Shown piece after piece: positions 1-9,266 of a stretch of 64,000 bases of DNA (positions are counted from its first letter, which is position 1; each line of letters opens with the position of its first letter). Below the pieces are notes generated by a model. The model saw only the letters and a list, made by a program, of their open reading frames with translations. It did no database searches and was not told the origin of the DNA. Source of the stretch: an uncultured Pelagibacteraceae bacterium. Lineage in GTDB: Bacteria; Pseudomonadota; Alphaproteobacteria; Pelagibacterales; Pelagibacteraceae. The stretch covers positions 1 through 64,000 of the forward strand of contig CACIFV010000004.1 of NCBI GenBank assembly GCA_902586025.1, given 5' to 3'. Made by a program: the position numbers and the translations under genes.

Positions 1-740
1 GATATTATCATAGAATTCAAAGTTCAGATATTCAAAGCTATAAATTTTTAATTCAACCCATTATACTTTTAATTATTCCATGTTATCTTGTTATTCAACA
101 ACCTGATTTAGGAACTTCTATTTTAATCGCAGGTAGTGGTATCGCTATAATTTGGTTGGCAGGTCTTAATATTAAATATTTTGTTTACTCAGGTTTGTTA
201 TTGTTAGTCTCACTGCCTTTTGCTATATCCATTTTAAAACCTTATCAAAAGTCAAGAATTCTAACTTTCTTCAATCCAGATAGAGACCCTTTGGGGGCCG
301 GATATCAAATAATTCAATCAAAAATAGCTATTGGATCTGGGGGTTTTTTTGGAAAAGGATATTTAAAAGGGACACAAAGCTATCTAGAGTTTTTACCTGA
401 AAAACATACAGACTTTATATTCACACTTTTTTCTGAAGAATTTGGATTTCTTGGGTCAATTATACTTTTATTTTTATACATATTATTAATCTATAGAATT
501 ATCAATGTTGGATTGATATCAAGAAGTTTCTTTGCAAAATTATACTGTTTTGGTTTTGCTACAGCAATTTTTTTATATGTATTTGTTAACATAGCAATGG
601 TTTTAGGAATGCTCCCAATTGTTGGTGCACCATTACCTATAATGTCTTATGGTGGATCATCTTTATTATCTATAATGTTGGGCTTAAGTATTGTTATGAG
701 TTGTAAAATATACAATCAGGAACAAATATCAGTATATTAG
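1..740 (+). CDS. rodA: Rod shape-determining protein RodA (SEDS glycosyltransferase), 3' part
   Basis: C-terminal part of a SEDS-family peptidoglycan polymerase of the elongasome; it polymerises lipid II in the inner membrane together with PBP2. The frame is open from base 3, so the gene starts left of the window; the TTG at 156 is internal. Family hallmarks are visible: QPDLGTS, DPLGAGYQIIQSKIAIGSGG, LEFLPEKHTDFIF and the closing P-L-P-x-x-S-Y-G-G-S motif, separated by hydrophobic segments. The IQSKIAIGSGG and LPEKHTDF blocks favour RodA over FtsW. The stop lies directly against the stop of the convergent phosphatase gene, with no intergenic base. Confidence 0.95.
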   Translation, partial: YYHRIQSSDIQSYKFLIQPIILLIIPCYLVIQQPDLGTSILIAGSGIAIIWLAGLNIKYFVYSGLLLLVSLPFAISILKPYQKSRILTFFNPDRDPLGAGYQIIQSKIAIGSGGFFGKGYLKGTQSYLEFLPEKHTDFIFTLFSEEFGFLGSIILLFLYILLIYRIINVGLISRSFFAKLYCFGFATAIFLYVFVNIAMVLGMLPIVGAPLPIMSYGGSSLLSIMLGLSIVMSCKIYNQEQISVY

Positions 741-2030
741 CTATTTTCCATCTATAGCAACAATTGTTAAATCATCTTTTTGTATGTGTCCTGCACTAAG
801 AATATCATCAATCATTGTTTTAAGTCTATCGTTGATCGCAGTCGATTGATATTTTTTAATATAATTTTCAAAACCTTCTGATCCTAACATTTCTCCATTT
901 GGATTTTTTATTTCGGTAATTCCGTCTGTAAAAATATACATTGAGCTATTTTCGAAAGGTATGGTGTGCTCAGGATATTTCGTTTTAGGCATTATACCCA
1001 AAGGAGGACCAGCTTCAGAAAAATTACTAAATGTTCCATCAGCTGATAAAATTAATGGGGGTTCGTGGCCCGCGCTTGAAAGCAGCAACTCTTTTTTATT
1101 TGAGTCGTATATTCCTATTAACATAGTAACAAACATACCTCTTGATATAGTTTCGCAAATCTCATTATTTAATTGAAATAATAAATCAGATGCAGAAAAA
1201 TTGGTTTTACTTAAGCACCTGTACAAACTAGATGCTTTAGACATTAAGAGTGATGACTTAATCCCTTTTCCAGATACATCTGCAACCCCAAATCCATATT
1301 TTCCATCTCCTAAATCAGAAAAATTATAAAAGTCACCTGAAACAACCTTGGCAGGGATATTTATTCCAGAAATAGGAAAGTCTTCCTCTTTATTTTTAGA
1401 TAATAAAGATCTTTGAATTTCTCCAACAATTTCTACTTCTTTTTGTATTTTATTTTTTTCAACCATCTCTTTTGCCATTTTTGCATTCCTAATTGCTAAT
1501 GCAGCAGGAGCCGAAAGTGTTTCTAAAAGTTTTCTGTCATCTTCTATAAATAGTTTATCTTGAGTTTTCTTATTTAAACAATGAATAACCCCAATACATT
1601 CATTTGCTGCAATCAAAGGTGAGCATAAAACTGAATATGTTGTAAAATTTGTTTTATTATCTAAATCAAAATAAAATTCAGCTATCTCTCGAACATCCTT
1701 TCTTACATTACCTACACGAATACATTTTCTTTGCTGCACAGCTTTACCCATAACACCATCTTTTAAGTCTAATTCATACTCATCTAAATAATCTTGATGA
1801 AGTGAAGCAATACATTCAAATTTTTTCTTTTGCTCATTAATTAGAAAAATATTTGCAGCTTCAGCATTTAGTCTTGCAATGATAACTCGCAATGCATTCA
1901 TGAGAGTGTCATTTAAATCAAGAGATAATGCAAAGTCTTGGTTCATTTTTGTGACAAGCTCTAAATCGACGTTAACTTGTTCAGCTTCTTTTTTTGGTTC
2001 GATCGGTTTTTTTGATTTAAATAGAAACAT
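741..2030 (-). CDS. GAF-domain SpoIIE-type PP2C serine/threonine phosphatase
   Basis: Cytoplasmic protein of 429 residues with no membrane segment. Residues about 20-185 form a GAF sensor domain, followed by a helical linker (about 186-212) and a SpoIIE/RsbU-type PP2C domain to the C-terminus. The metal-binding aspartates are intact: D233 (SGDFY), D251 (VADVSGKG), D369 (IFTDG) and D419/D420 (KDDLT). In the RsbU/RsbP family such enzymes dephosphorylate a STAS anti-sigma-factor antagonist when the sensor domain is triggered. An RsbV/RsbW-like pair lies at 27814-28545 in the same pilus locus, making it the likely partner (inference). The GAF ligand cannot be read from sequence. Confidence 0.93.
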   Translation of the reverse strand: MFLFKSKKPIEPKKEAEQVNVDLELVTKMNQDFALSLDLNDTLMNALRVIIARLNAEAANIFLINEQKKKFECIASLHQDYLDEYELDLKDGVMGKAVQQRKCIRVGNVRKDVREIAEFYFDLDNKTNFTTYSVLCSPLIAANECIGVIHCLNKKTQDKLFIEDDRKLLETLSAPAALAIRNAKMAKEMVEKNKIQKEVEIVGEIQRSLLSKNKEEDFPISGINIPAKVVSGDFYNFSDLGDGKYGFGVADVSGKGIKSSLLMSKASSLYRCLSKTNFSASDLLFQLNNEICETISRGMFVTMLIGIYDSNKKELLLSSAGHEPPLILSADGTFSNFSEAGPPLGIMPKTKYPEHTIPFENSSMYIFTDGITEIKNPNGEMLGSEGFENYIKKYQSTAINDRLKTMIDDILSAGHIQKDDLTIVAIDGK

Positions 2031-2075
2031 TTATTTAACTAGTATTTTAAGCAATTTTTGGTAAATTTTTCAACA

Positions 2076-2189
2076 ATGGAGATTATAATTAATACACCCA
2101 ATTTATACATTCACCTACAAGATGCAGTTCTAATGGTTCAGTATGTAATAGATGGATTAATTCACATTACATCGAACATTAAATTATAA
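2076..2189 (+). CDS. Possible 37-residue small ORF upstream of pilD
   Basis: An ATG-started 37-codon frame fills most of the gap between the phosphatase gene start and pilD, ending 10 bases before the pilD GTG. The product would be hydrophobic with a few acidic residues and no recognisable domain. There is no convincing ribosome binding site, so this may be a chance frame in AT-rich intergenic DNA. Confidence 0.2.
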   Translation: MEIIINTPNLYIHLQDAVLMVQYVIDGLIHITSNIKL

Positions 2190-2199
2190 TCATATTTTT

Positions 2200-2961
2200 G
2201 TGGATCTAATATTTGTAATAATTCTAGGAGGCTTGTGGGGTAGCTTTGCAAATGTTTGTATTTATAGACTTCCTCTAAGTAAGGGAGTTGTATCAGGAAG
2301 ATCATTTTGTCCAAATTGTAAAAAATTAATTACTTGGAAAGATAATATTCCTGTAATTTCATTTTTATTATTAAATGGCAAATGTAGAAATTGTAAAAAA
2401 AAAATTTCGTCTCAGTATTTATTAATCGAGTTAATTACTATTACTTACTTCTTAGTGATTTATTACTTATTTGGAATCACAATAACTACCATATTGTTTT
2501 TAATTTTAGGATTATCTTTTATTATAATTTTCTTTATAGATTTAAAGCATTATATCATTCCAAATGTATTAACTTTTTCTTTGATGATTATTGGTTTCAT
2601 TAAGTCTTTTGATCCAAATTTGAATCCAATTTTTCCAAATTTTATTAACTCTTTAATCGGAGGAATTTTTGGTTATTTAATTATTTGGTCTATAATCTAT
2701 TTTTACAAACAAATAAGAAAAAAAGAGGGAATGGGTTTAGGAGATGCAAAACTTTTATCAGCAATTGGTTTTTGGTTTGGATGGATTTCGATACCCTTTG
2801 TAATATTTTTATCATCTATAATTGCTTTATTAAGTGTTATTCCAAGTTTGTTGAAAAATTCAAAATCATTGTCTTCACAAATTCCATTTGGACCATACAT
2901 AATCATTGGAACATTAGTTTATCTTTTTTTTGAAAATAGCTTTAAATCACTTTTATTTTAA
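2200..2961 (+). CDS. pilD: Type IV prepilin peptidase/N-methyltransferase
   Basis: Inner-membrane aspartyl protease that cleaves the leader of prepilins after Gly and usually methylates the new N-terminus. It has 253 residues and about eight hydrophobic segments. The cytoplasmic zinc-type tetracysteine is visible (C37-x2-C40 ... C62-x2-C65), and both catalytic aspartates are present: D114 in FIDLKHYIIPN and D182 in GMGLGDAKLL. The GTG start at 2200 places the conserved N-terminal G-x-x-x-G-S-F-x-N-V motif correctly. Substrates are the pilins at 16589-19362 and 28688-29578. Confidence 0.95.
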   Translation: MDLIFVIILGGLWGSFANVCIYRLPLSKGVVSGRSFCPNCKKLITWKDNIPVISFLLLNGKCRNCKKKISSQYLLIELITITYFLVIYYLFGITITTILFLILGLSFIIIFFIDLKHYIIPNVLTFSLMIIGFIKSFDPNLNPIFPNFINSLIGGIFGYLIIWSIIYFYKQIRKKEGMGLGDAKLLSAIGFWFGWISIPFVIFLSSIIALLSVIPSLLKNSKSLSSQIPFGPYIIIGTLVYLFFENSFKSLLF

Positions 2962-3003
2962 AGATTTTAATGACAAACAGTCTCTAGAACTAATCCATTT
3001 AAA

Positions 3004-5583
3004 ATGTTTAAGTATACAAATATGAAATATTTTTTTATATTTTTGACTTTAATTATTAATAATCAAATATTTTTAAATATTGCAAAAGCTGAAGATATAA
3101 CAATTTCATCTAATCACTCTAGTCAAATTGTTATGTCAAACAACGATACACTTACTGTTGAAAGTGGTGTCACTGTTGATACAAGTGCCGCAGAACCTGT
3201 AGAATTAGAAGGTCATACTTTTTCAACAAGCTCTACAACTATAACTAATAACGGTATAATTATTGGAACGACCAAAGGAATAGAAGCTGATCAATCTACA
3301 GATTTTAGTATAGATAATTCTGGAACAGTATCAGTGACTGATAATACTAATAGACCTGGTTCAGCACTTTCACTGCAACAGTCTAGTGGTACCGTATCAA
3401 TTGTAAATAGTGGTACTTTAGAATCTGAACGAGCAGATACTATTAAGTTACATCCTTCTACTGGAACGGTAACAATTAATAATTCTGGAAGTATTACATC
3501 TTCAAAAGATAGAACAATTAATTTTGGTCAGCATGCTAATTCAGGAACAATAATAAATTCTGGCACCATTTCGGGCAGAGCTAATACTCTCTACATTTAT
3601 TCATCAGGAACTGACAATTCAGCTGGCACTATTACAAATTCTGGGACAATCAGTGCAACAGGTGGGAACGGCTTTGAAATTAATAATGTGAACGACGTCA
3701 CTGTTACTAACACTGGTACTATCTCTGCTACAGGGGATGCAATTTTTGGTATTGGCGACAATAGTTCTAATGGAAACATAATTATTAATAAAGGAACAAT
3801 ATCAAGTGGTTCTAGCAATCATGATTTAGTAGTGACAACAAATGTAGGTCTTGAATCTCTAACAAATGATCAAGGAGGAAATGATGCTTTAAAATTGGAA
3901 GGTTATCTTCCTGTAAATTATGTTTTCTTAGCAAACAGCACAACTGACTATGGAAAGCTTGCTGTTGATCTTCAAAATGGTGCAACTACTTTTAGTATTA
4001 GCACAGACTCTGCGTTATCTGCTGGAACATATACTTCTGTAATAACAGGAGTCTCTTCGAGTAGATTTACCGCCGGATCCACTGGTACAGTAACTGTAAC
4101 AAATGGAAAGTTCAATTGGGCACTTACAGAAACATCTTCTGGAAGCACAAATTGGAATTTAGTTATTACAAATTTTGACAATGACGCTCCAACTTTATCA
4201 TCTTCAAGTCCATCTGATAATGCAACAGAAGTCGCGACAAATGCTAATATAGTTTTAACTTTTAGTGAAGCGGTTGATGTTGAAAGTGGAAATATTACTA
4301 TCAAAAAGTCTTATGATGATAGCACTATTGAAACAATTGATGTGACTGGAGCTAAAGTCTCTGGTAGTGGTTCAACAGAAATTACCATTAATCCAAGTAC
4401 AGATTTAACAGCAGATATTGATTATTATATTTTAATAGATGATACTGCCTTTGATGATACTGCTGGAAATTCATATTCAGGTATATCAAGTTCAACTGCT
4501 TTGAATTTTTCTACAAAACCAGGAGAAGTATTTAATGATACTGTAAAAACTCTTACAAAAAATCAAACTGTAGCTGCTATAAATTCTTTAAATCAGTCGT
4601 TAAATAGAATTTCAGGAAGAATGAATTATATTAGATCTACAACTAACAATTCCTCAAATCAAAACATAAGATTAGCAATGAACTTCGACAATCAACTATT
4701 AGCTCAACAAATAAATTCGCTTTCTGCAAAACTACTTAAAAAAGAAAAAGAAACAGAGAAATGGGGAGTTTGGAGCGAAGGTAATATATCATTTGGTAGA
4801 GTAGGTCAGCAAGATGGGAATTTAGGCCAAGATATTCATAGTGATGGAATTACCTTTGGAATTGATAAGAAAATAAATGAAGATAAGACAATTGGATTCG
4901 CAATCAATAAATCATGGCAAGAAACTGAAGTAGGTAGCAATGAAGCAAATATGGATGCTTCCACAATAAGTATTATGAATTACACAAGTTTTAAAATTGA
5001 AGATAAAAGATTTTTTGAAATGGTTGCTGGTATTGGAGAAATGGATATAGATTTAAGCAGAGATGTTACAGGTGGAAAAAATAAAGGAGATAGAAAAGGA
5101 AATCAACTTTTTGGAAGCTTTACTTACTTGTTAGAACCTGATGTTGAAGTTGTAGGTAGAAATTTAAATTATTATTCTAGACTTGATTTAGGATTTACCC
5201 AACTAAAGGCATATACAGAAACAGGTGATGGAACAGCTGTAAGTTATAATAAACAAAACGTTAAAAGTGCATCACTATCTGCAGGTTTAAATTTAAGTAA
5301 AGTTATTGAGAATGAAAAAGGTATATTTGAACCATCTTTTAAATTTGAATTAGGAAAAGATAAAACAATTAATTCTGTATCAGAAGCATATTATATTAAT
5401 AATTCTTCTGAAATTTATAGTAATGCTTTAGGAGATCAAAATTCTGGACATTTATTATTAAATTTAGGAATTGGGGCAAAACTCAACAATAATTTAACTA
5501 TAAATGTTTCATATGAACACTATAGAAGTACAGATGATGCTTTTAATAATAATTTTTCAATTTATGTAAGAAAACCAATATAA
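3004..5583 (+). CDS. Autotransporter-like adhesin with beta-helix repeats, Ig-like domain and C-terminal barrel
   Basis: 859-residue outer-membrane protein. A signal peptide (best from the internal Met at 3022) ends in IAKA before EDITIS. Residues about 35-290 carry repeated N-S/N-G-T-I units typical of a right-handed beta-helix passenger. Residues about 390-500 form an Ig-like domain (DNDAPTLSSSSPSDNA... LTFSEAVDVESG). The final 270 residues form an autotransporter beta-barrel starting near KWGVWSEG. The likely role is a surface adhesin. Another beta-helix autotransporter lies at 9255-11852, with the MoxR/DUF58/transglutaminase cluster between them. The MoxR gene begins 8 bases downstream, suggesting one transcript. 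Either start (3004 or 3022) gives a workable signal peptide. Confidence 0.88.
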   Translation: MFKYTNMKYFFIFLTLIINNQIFLNIAKAEDITISSNHSSQIVMSNNDTLTVESGVTVDTSAAEPVELEGHTFSTSSTTITNNGIIIGTTKGIEADQSTDFSIDNSGTVSVTDNTNRPGSALSLQQSSGTVSIVNSGTLESERADTIKLHPSTGTVTINNSGSITSSKDRTINFGQHANSGTIINSGTISGRANTLYIYSSGTDNSAGTITNSGTISATGGNGFEINNVNDVTVTNTGTISATGDAIFGIGDNSSNGNIIINKGTISSGSSNHDLVVTTNVGLESLTNDQGGNDALKLEGYLPVNYVFLANSTTDYGKLAVDLQNGATTFSISTDSALSAGTYTSVITGVSSSRFTAGSTGTVTVTNGKFNWALTETSSGSTNWNLVITNFDNDAPTLSSSSPSDNATEVATNANIVLTFSEAVDVESGNITIKKSYDDSTIETIDVTGAKVSGSGSTEITINPSTDLTADIDYYILIDDTAFDDTAGNSYSGISSSTALNFSTKPGEVFNDTVKTLTKNQTVAAINSLNQSLNRISGRMNYIRSTTNNSSNQNIRLAMNFDNQLLAQQINSLSAKLLKKEKETEKWGVWSEGNISFGRVGQQDGNLGQDIHSDGITFGIDKKINEDKTIGFAINKSWQETEVGSNEANMDASTISIMNYTSFKIEDKRFFEMVAGIGEMDIDLSRDVTGGKNKGDRKGNQLFGSFTYLLEPDVEVVGRNLNYYSRLDLGFTQLKAYTETGDGTAVSYNKQNVKSASLSAGLNLSKVIENEKGIFEPSFKFELGKDKTINSVSEAYYINNSSEIYSNALGDQNSGHLLLNLGIGAKLNNNLTINVSYEHYRSTDDAFNNNFSIYVRKPI

Positions 5584-5591
5584 TTAAAAAT

Positions 5592-6470
5592 ATGTTTAAT
5601 AAAATAATAGAAGATACATCCAAAGTAATTGTAGGCAATGTAGATAAAATTAAATTAACTCTAGCTGCAATCATCTCTGAGGGAAGTATTTTAATTGAAG
5701 ACTATCCAGGTTCAGGAAAGACTACATTTGCTAAAGCAATAACATCAAGCTTAGGACTTAACTTTAAAAGAATCCAATTTACATCTGATTTATTACCAAG
5801 CGATGTTCTTGGATTTAACATTTTATCAGATGATAAGTTAAAATTTCAGAAAGGTCCTATTTTTACAAATATTATTTTGGCAGATGAACTAAATAGGGGA
5901 AGCCCAAAAGCTCAAAGTGCATTCCTAGAAGCAATGGAAGAAAAAAATGTTACAATAGATGGCGAGAGTTATAATTTACCAGAACCATTTTTTGTTATTG
6001 CAACTCAAAATCCTATGGATACTTCTGGAACTAGTTCTTTACCAGATTCACAGTTAGATCGTTTCATGATCTCTTATTCACTATCAGACTTAGATCAAAA
6101 AGAAAAAATTTTAATGTTAAAAAAAAATATCTCTTTTTCAAATTCTGCAACTGAAACAATTAATTGGTCTCAGATTAATGATAAAAAAAGTGAAATAACT
6201 ATAAAAGATGAAATATATGCATATGTTGTTGAAATAGAACAAACAATAAAAGCTTTAGGTCAAAATATATATATTTCAGCAAGGTGTATGAAGCAAATAA
6301 TCGACTTAGCTAAAGGTTGGGCAATTGTTAATGGAAATGAGTATGTTTCTCATCAAGACATAAAAGATACAATACCTTATATTTTAAGGCATAGAATAAA
6401 GTTTTTAAATCAACAGGATAAACTTAGCTATGTTAATAAAGAAATCCTTGAAAAAATTAATATTGGATAA
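5592..6470 (+). CDS. MoxR-family AAA+ ATPase
   Basis: 292-residue cytosolic AAA+ protein. Walker A is P39-G-S-G-K43-T, Walker B is ILADELN with D98-E99, and the sensor segment ATQNPMDTSGTSSLPDSQLDRF is typical of MoxR proteins. The C-terminal lid includes the S-A-R-C-M helix. MoxR ATPases act as chaperones or maturation factors with DUF58/VWA proteins. Walker A reads D-Y-P-G-S-G-K-T rather than the common G-V-P-G-L-A-K-T. The stop TAA at 6470 overlaps the downstream ATG by one base, so coupling with the DUF58 gene is likely. Confidence 0.93.
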   Translation: MFNKIIEDTSKVIVGNVDKIKLTLAAIISEGSILIEDYPGSGKTTFAKAITSSLGLNFKRIQFTSDLLPSDVLGFNILSDDKLKFQKGPIFTNIILADELNRGSPKAQSAFLEAMEEKNVTIDGESYNLPEPFFVIATQNPMDTSGTSSLPDSQLDRFMISYSLSDLDQKEKILMLKKNISFSNSATETINWSQINDKKSEITIKDEIYAYVVEIEQTIKALGQNIYISARCMKQIIDLAKGWAIVNGNEYVSHQDIKDTIPYILRHRIKFLNQQDKLSYVNKEILEKINIG

Positions 6471-7384
6471 TGGAAGTCCAATCAAGACTTTTTAGCTTTA
6501 ATTTCAAAAGTTTCCTTAATCTTAAAAAAGATGCGAAAATTTATATTTATCCCAACCTTAATGGATTAGGATTAGGCTTATTTATTTTTTTTTGTTTTTT
6601 AATCTCAGTTTTTTATGAAAATAATTCAGGACTGTTAGTTTCAATAGTAATTTTCTTTGTTTTTTTTATATCAATATTCATTTCACACCAAAATGTTAGT
6701 AAGCTCGATTTTATATGCAAAGATGAGTATTTAGTTGAAGCAGAAACTGTAAATTCAATTGGCTTTCAAATCTTAAATTCATCAAAAGAAAAAAAAATAA
6801 ATATTGATATAGAATACAATAAAAAAAAAGTCGGCAATTACAATTTTAATGACAGAATTAATTTTTTTAAAATAGAGTATATAAGTAAATTTAGAGGTAA
6901 ATCTTATTTTAATCCAATAACACTTAAATCGATTTACCCCTTTGGAGTGATGAGAGCTAAAGTTATTTTTAGCCCAAAAAGTGAAATAATTATTTATCCA
7001 AAAAAAATTCTTCCAAGCAACGAATTATTAAAAGAATTTAAAATAATTAATATCATTAATGCAGATGAATTTGATGGTATTGATGAATTTAAAAATGGAG
7101 ATAGTTTTTCTAAAATTGCATGGAAAAAATCGATAATTAGCGACAAAAGATATGTAAAAACTTTTAGTGATACTGAAAAATTGTCTAATCTAATTTTAGA
7201 TTTAGATAAATATCCAAATATTGAATTTGAAAAATTACTAAATTACGCATCTTATATAGTTAATCATTGTTATGAAAAAAAATTGAACTTGAAGATAAAA
7301 CACAAAAAACACGAGTTATACCTAAATGACAACGATCAATCTTTAAATCGAATATTAAAATATTTTGCCAATGTTAAAAATTAA
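6470..7384 (+). CDS. DUF58 (VWA-like) membrane protein
   Basis: 304 residues. Two hydrophobic segments near residues 28-65 anchor it in the inner membrane. The rest is soluble and carries the DUF58 core around DEFDGIDEFKNGDSFSKIAWKKS, where tryptophan and lysine follow the conserved G-D segment. DUF58 proteins are standard partners of MoxR ATPases and usually sit beside TgpA-like transglutaminases, exactly as here. Its molecular role in this organism is not known. It overlaps the transglutaminase start by about 14 bases. Confidence 0.88.
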   Translation: MEVQSRLFSFNFKSFLNLKKDAKIYIYPNLNGLGLGLFIFFCFLISVFYENNSGLLVSIVIFFVFFISIFISHQNVSKLDFICKDEYLVEAETVNSIGFQILNSSKEKKINIDIEYNKKKVGNYNFNDRINFFKIEYISKFRGKSYFNPITLKSIYPFGVMRAKVIFSPKSEIIIYPKKILPSNELLKEFKIINIINADEFDGIDEFKNGDSFSKIAWKKSIISDKRYVKTFSDTEKLSNLILDLDKYPNIEFEKLLNYASYIVNHCYEKKLNLKIKHKKHELYLNDNDQSLNRILKYFANVKN

Positions 7385-9266
7385 GAATTACAATTTATCA
7401 GTATTTACTTTTTTGCTTTTAATTTTGTGTACTTTTTCACTATCAGCAGATTTAACATTAAATAATAAATTGTTTTGGTTTGTTGTATTTATTTTTAATA
7501 TTCTATTTTTTCAAATTAATATCAAATTAAAAAGTTTAATCTTAGGTATTATTGCAATTGGTGCGATTTATATTCAGCTTATTTTTAATCAGTATGTGTT
7601 CTCAGAGGAATTTTTCCTAAACTGTTTAGCAATATTACTGATCATGAAGTTTTCAGAATTAAAAAATAAAGATAACAAACTCTCATTCAGCTTGATTTGT
7701 TTAATAATATCTGTTGCAAGCCTTATTAAAGGCCAAGATATACTAAGCACTTTGTTAAGTTTTACTATCGTAATACTGGTCATAATAAATATGTATCTAA
7801 TTCAGCAAAAGGAATTGTTGGACTTCAATATAAAAAACGTTTTTAAATATTTAGGCTTTGGATTAAGTATTTTCCCGTTTATTATTATATTTTACTTAGT
7901 TTTCCCACGTGCAGAAATAAATTTTAGACTATTCAATCCAGCATCAAGCTCTTTAGGTATTCCAGATAGTATTAATCTTGGATCTTTCAGTGAGTTTTCA
8001 AATTCTGATGAGGATGTTTTTACCCTTATAAATAACAATTTTAAAAAGGAAGAACTATATTTTAGGGTTAAAATTTTTGATTACATTGAAGAAGACAAAT
8101 CTTGGAGACCGTCTTCAAGTTACTATTTATTTGATAAATATAAATCATCTTTTAAAGTCAAAGACGGCAGGGAGCTAAATCAAACCTACCAGATAGTTTT
8201 AGAACCTTTTAAAAAGAAATGGATTCCAAGTTTAAAAAACTCAAAATTAATCTCTAATAATATTGAAATATCAGAAGATTATTTTAATCAAATTTATGTT
8301 AGCAGAGATTTAATTGATCGAAAAAAACAAATAAGTTTTAAAAGATATAAAACTAATTACTATTTAGGGGAGGATCTAAAAGACTATTATACAAAAACTC
8401 CATCCAATATATCAAATAGACTTCAAAAATGGGTTTTAAACAAAAATACTTCAACACCGACAGAATTTTTAAATAAGTTATATAATAAATTTTCTGATGG
8501 ATCTTACTATTATAATTTAAGTCCTCAAAATTTTTCTGGAAATAATTATGAAAACTTTTTCTTTGATCTTAAAGAAGGGTATTGTGAATATTATGCTGGA
8601 ACATTTGTTCTTCTTGCAAGACTTGCAAATATACCAAGTAGAATTGTAACAGGTTATTATGGAGGTGAATTAAATGATGTAGGAGATTTTTATAAATTCA
8701 AACAAAAAGATACACATGCATGGGCAGAAGTTTGGCTAGATGATAAAGGCTGGGTAAGAATAGATCCGACAAGTGCAATTCCTGAAAGCAATGTCAGAAA
8801 CACACTTAATAATATTTTCTCAAATAAACAATTTGCATCTAATAGTTTGTTTTCATCTAACTTTTTTAAAAAAATGAGTTATTACTTTAATTATGCTGAT
8901 TTTGTATGGACTCAACATTTGTTATCATATGATGATAATGAACGAAAAAACTTTATTAAAGAATTATTAAATCTTAACTTTTCTAAAATATACATTTGGA
9001 TATTTATACCTTTATTTTTGTTTTTAATATTTAAATTATTATTAAATTTAAATAGTAAAAATATTATGAAATTTTATTTATATTTAATTTTATTTGGAAA
9101 AAGAAAAAAATTTAAGATATTGAAATCTGATACAATTCAACAGATCTATTTAAAGCTACCAGATCTTCAAAGAAATAAACATAATAAATTTTTTAAAGCA
9201 TTTGAGATCAATAAATATTCAAACACAAATTTTAGTATTTTTAAGACTTTAAAATCAATTTTTTAG
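7371..9266 (+). CDS. TgpA-like membrane transglutaminase
   Basis: About 631 residues from the ATG at 7371; a TTG at 7365 would add two residues. The N-terminal 190 residues hold five or six membrane segments, followed by a periplasmic region with a transglutaminase-core fold and one further membrane segment near residue 540. The Cys-His-Asp triad is visible: C405 (GYCEYYAG), H449 (DTHAWAEVW) and D465 (RIDPT). Proteins of this type (DUF3488-transglutaminase) are paired with MoxR and DUF58. The substrate is unknown; flanking autotransporter genes suggest a role in surface-protein or envelope maturation (inference). Its 3' end overlaps the convergent adhesin gene by 12 bases. Confidence 0.92.
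   Translation: MLKIKNYNLSVFTFLLLILCTFSLSADLTLNNKLFWFVVFIFNILFFQINIKLKSLILGIIAIGAIYIQLIFNQYVFSEEFFLNCLAILLIMKFSELKNKDNKLSFSLICLIISVASLIKGQDILSTLLSFTIVILVIINMYLIQQKELLDFNIKNVFKYLGFGLSIFPFIIIFYLVFPRAEINFRLFNPASSSLGIPDSINLGSFSEFSNSDEDVFTLINNNFKKEELYFRVKIFDYIEEDKSWRPSSSYYLFDKYKSSFKVKDGRELNQTYQIVLEPFKKKWIPSLKNSKLISNNIEISEDYFNQIYVSRDLIDRKKQISFKRYKTNYYLGEDLKDYYTKTPSNISNRLQKWVLNKNTSTPTEFLNKLYNKFSDGSYYYNLSPQNFSGNNYENFFFDLKEGYCEYYAGTFVLLARLANIPSRIVTGYYGGELNDVGDFYKFKQKDTHAWAEVWLDDKGWVRIDPTSAIPESNVRNTLNNIFSNKQFASNSLFSSNFFKKMSYYFNYADFVWTQHLLSYDDNERKNFIKELLNLNFSKIYIWIFIPLFLFLIFKLLLNLNSKNIMKFYLYLILFGKRKKFKILKSDTIQQIYLKLPDLQRNKHNKFFKAFEINKYSNTNFSIFKTLKSIF

Noticed and set aside
3100-3850. Tandem-repeat-like DNA in the first adhesin gene
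   Set aside because: The units are coding for degenerate N-S-G-T-I beta-helix turns of uneven length; not a CRISPR or DNA repeat array.
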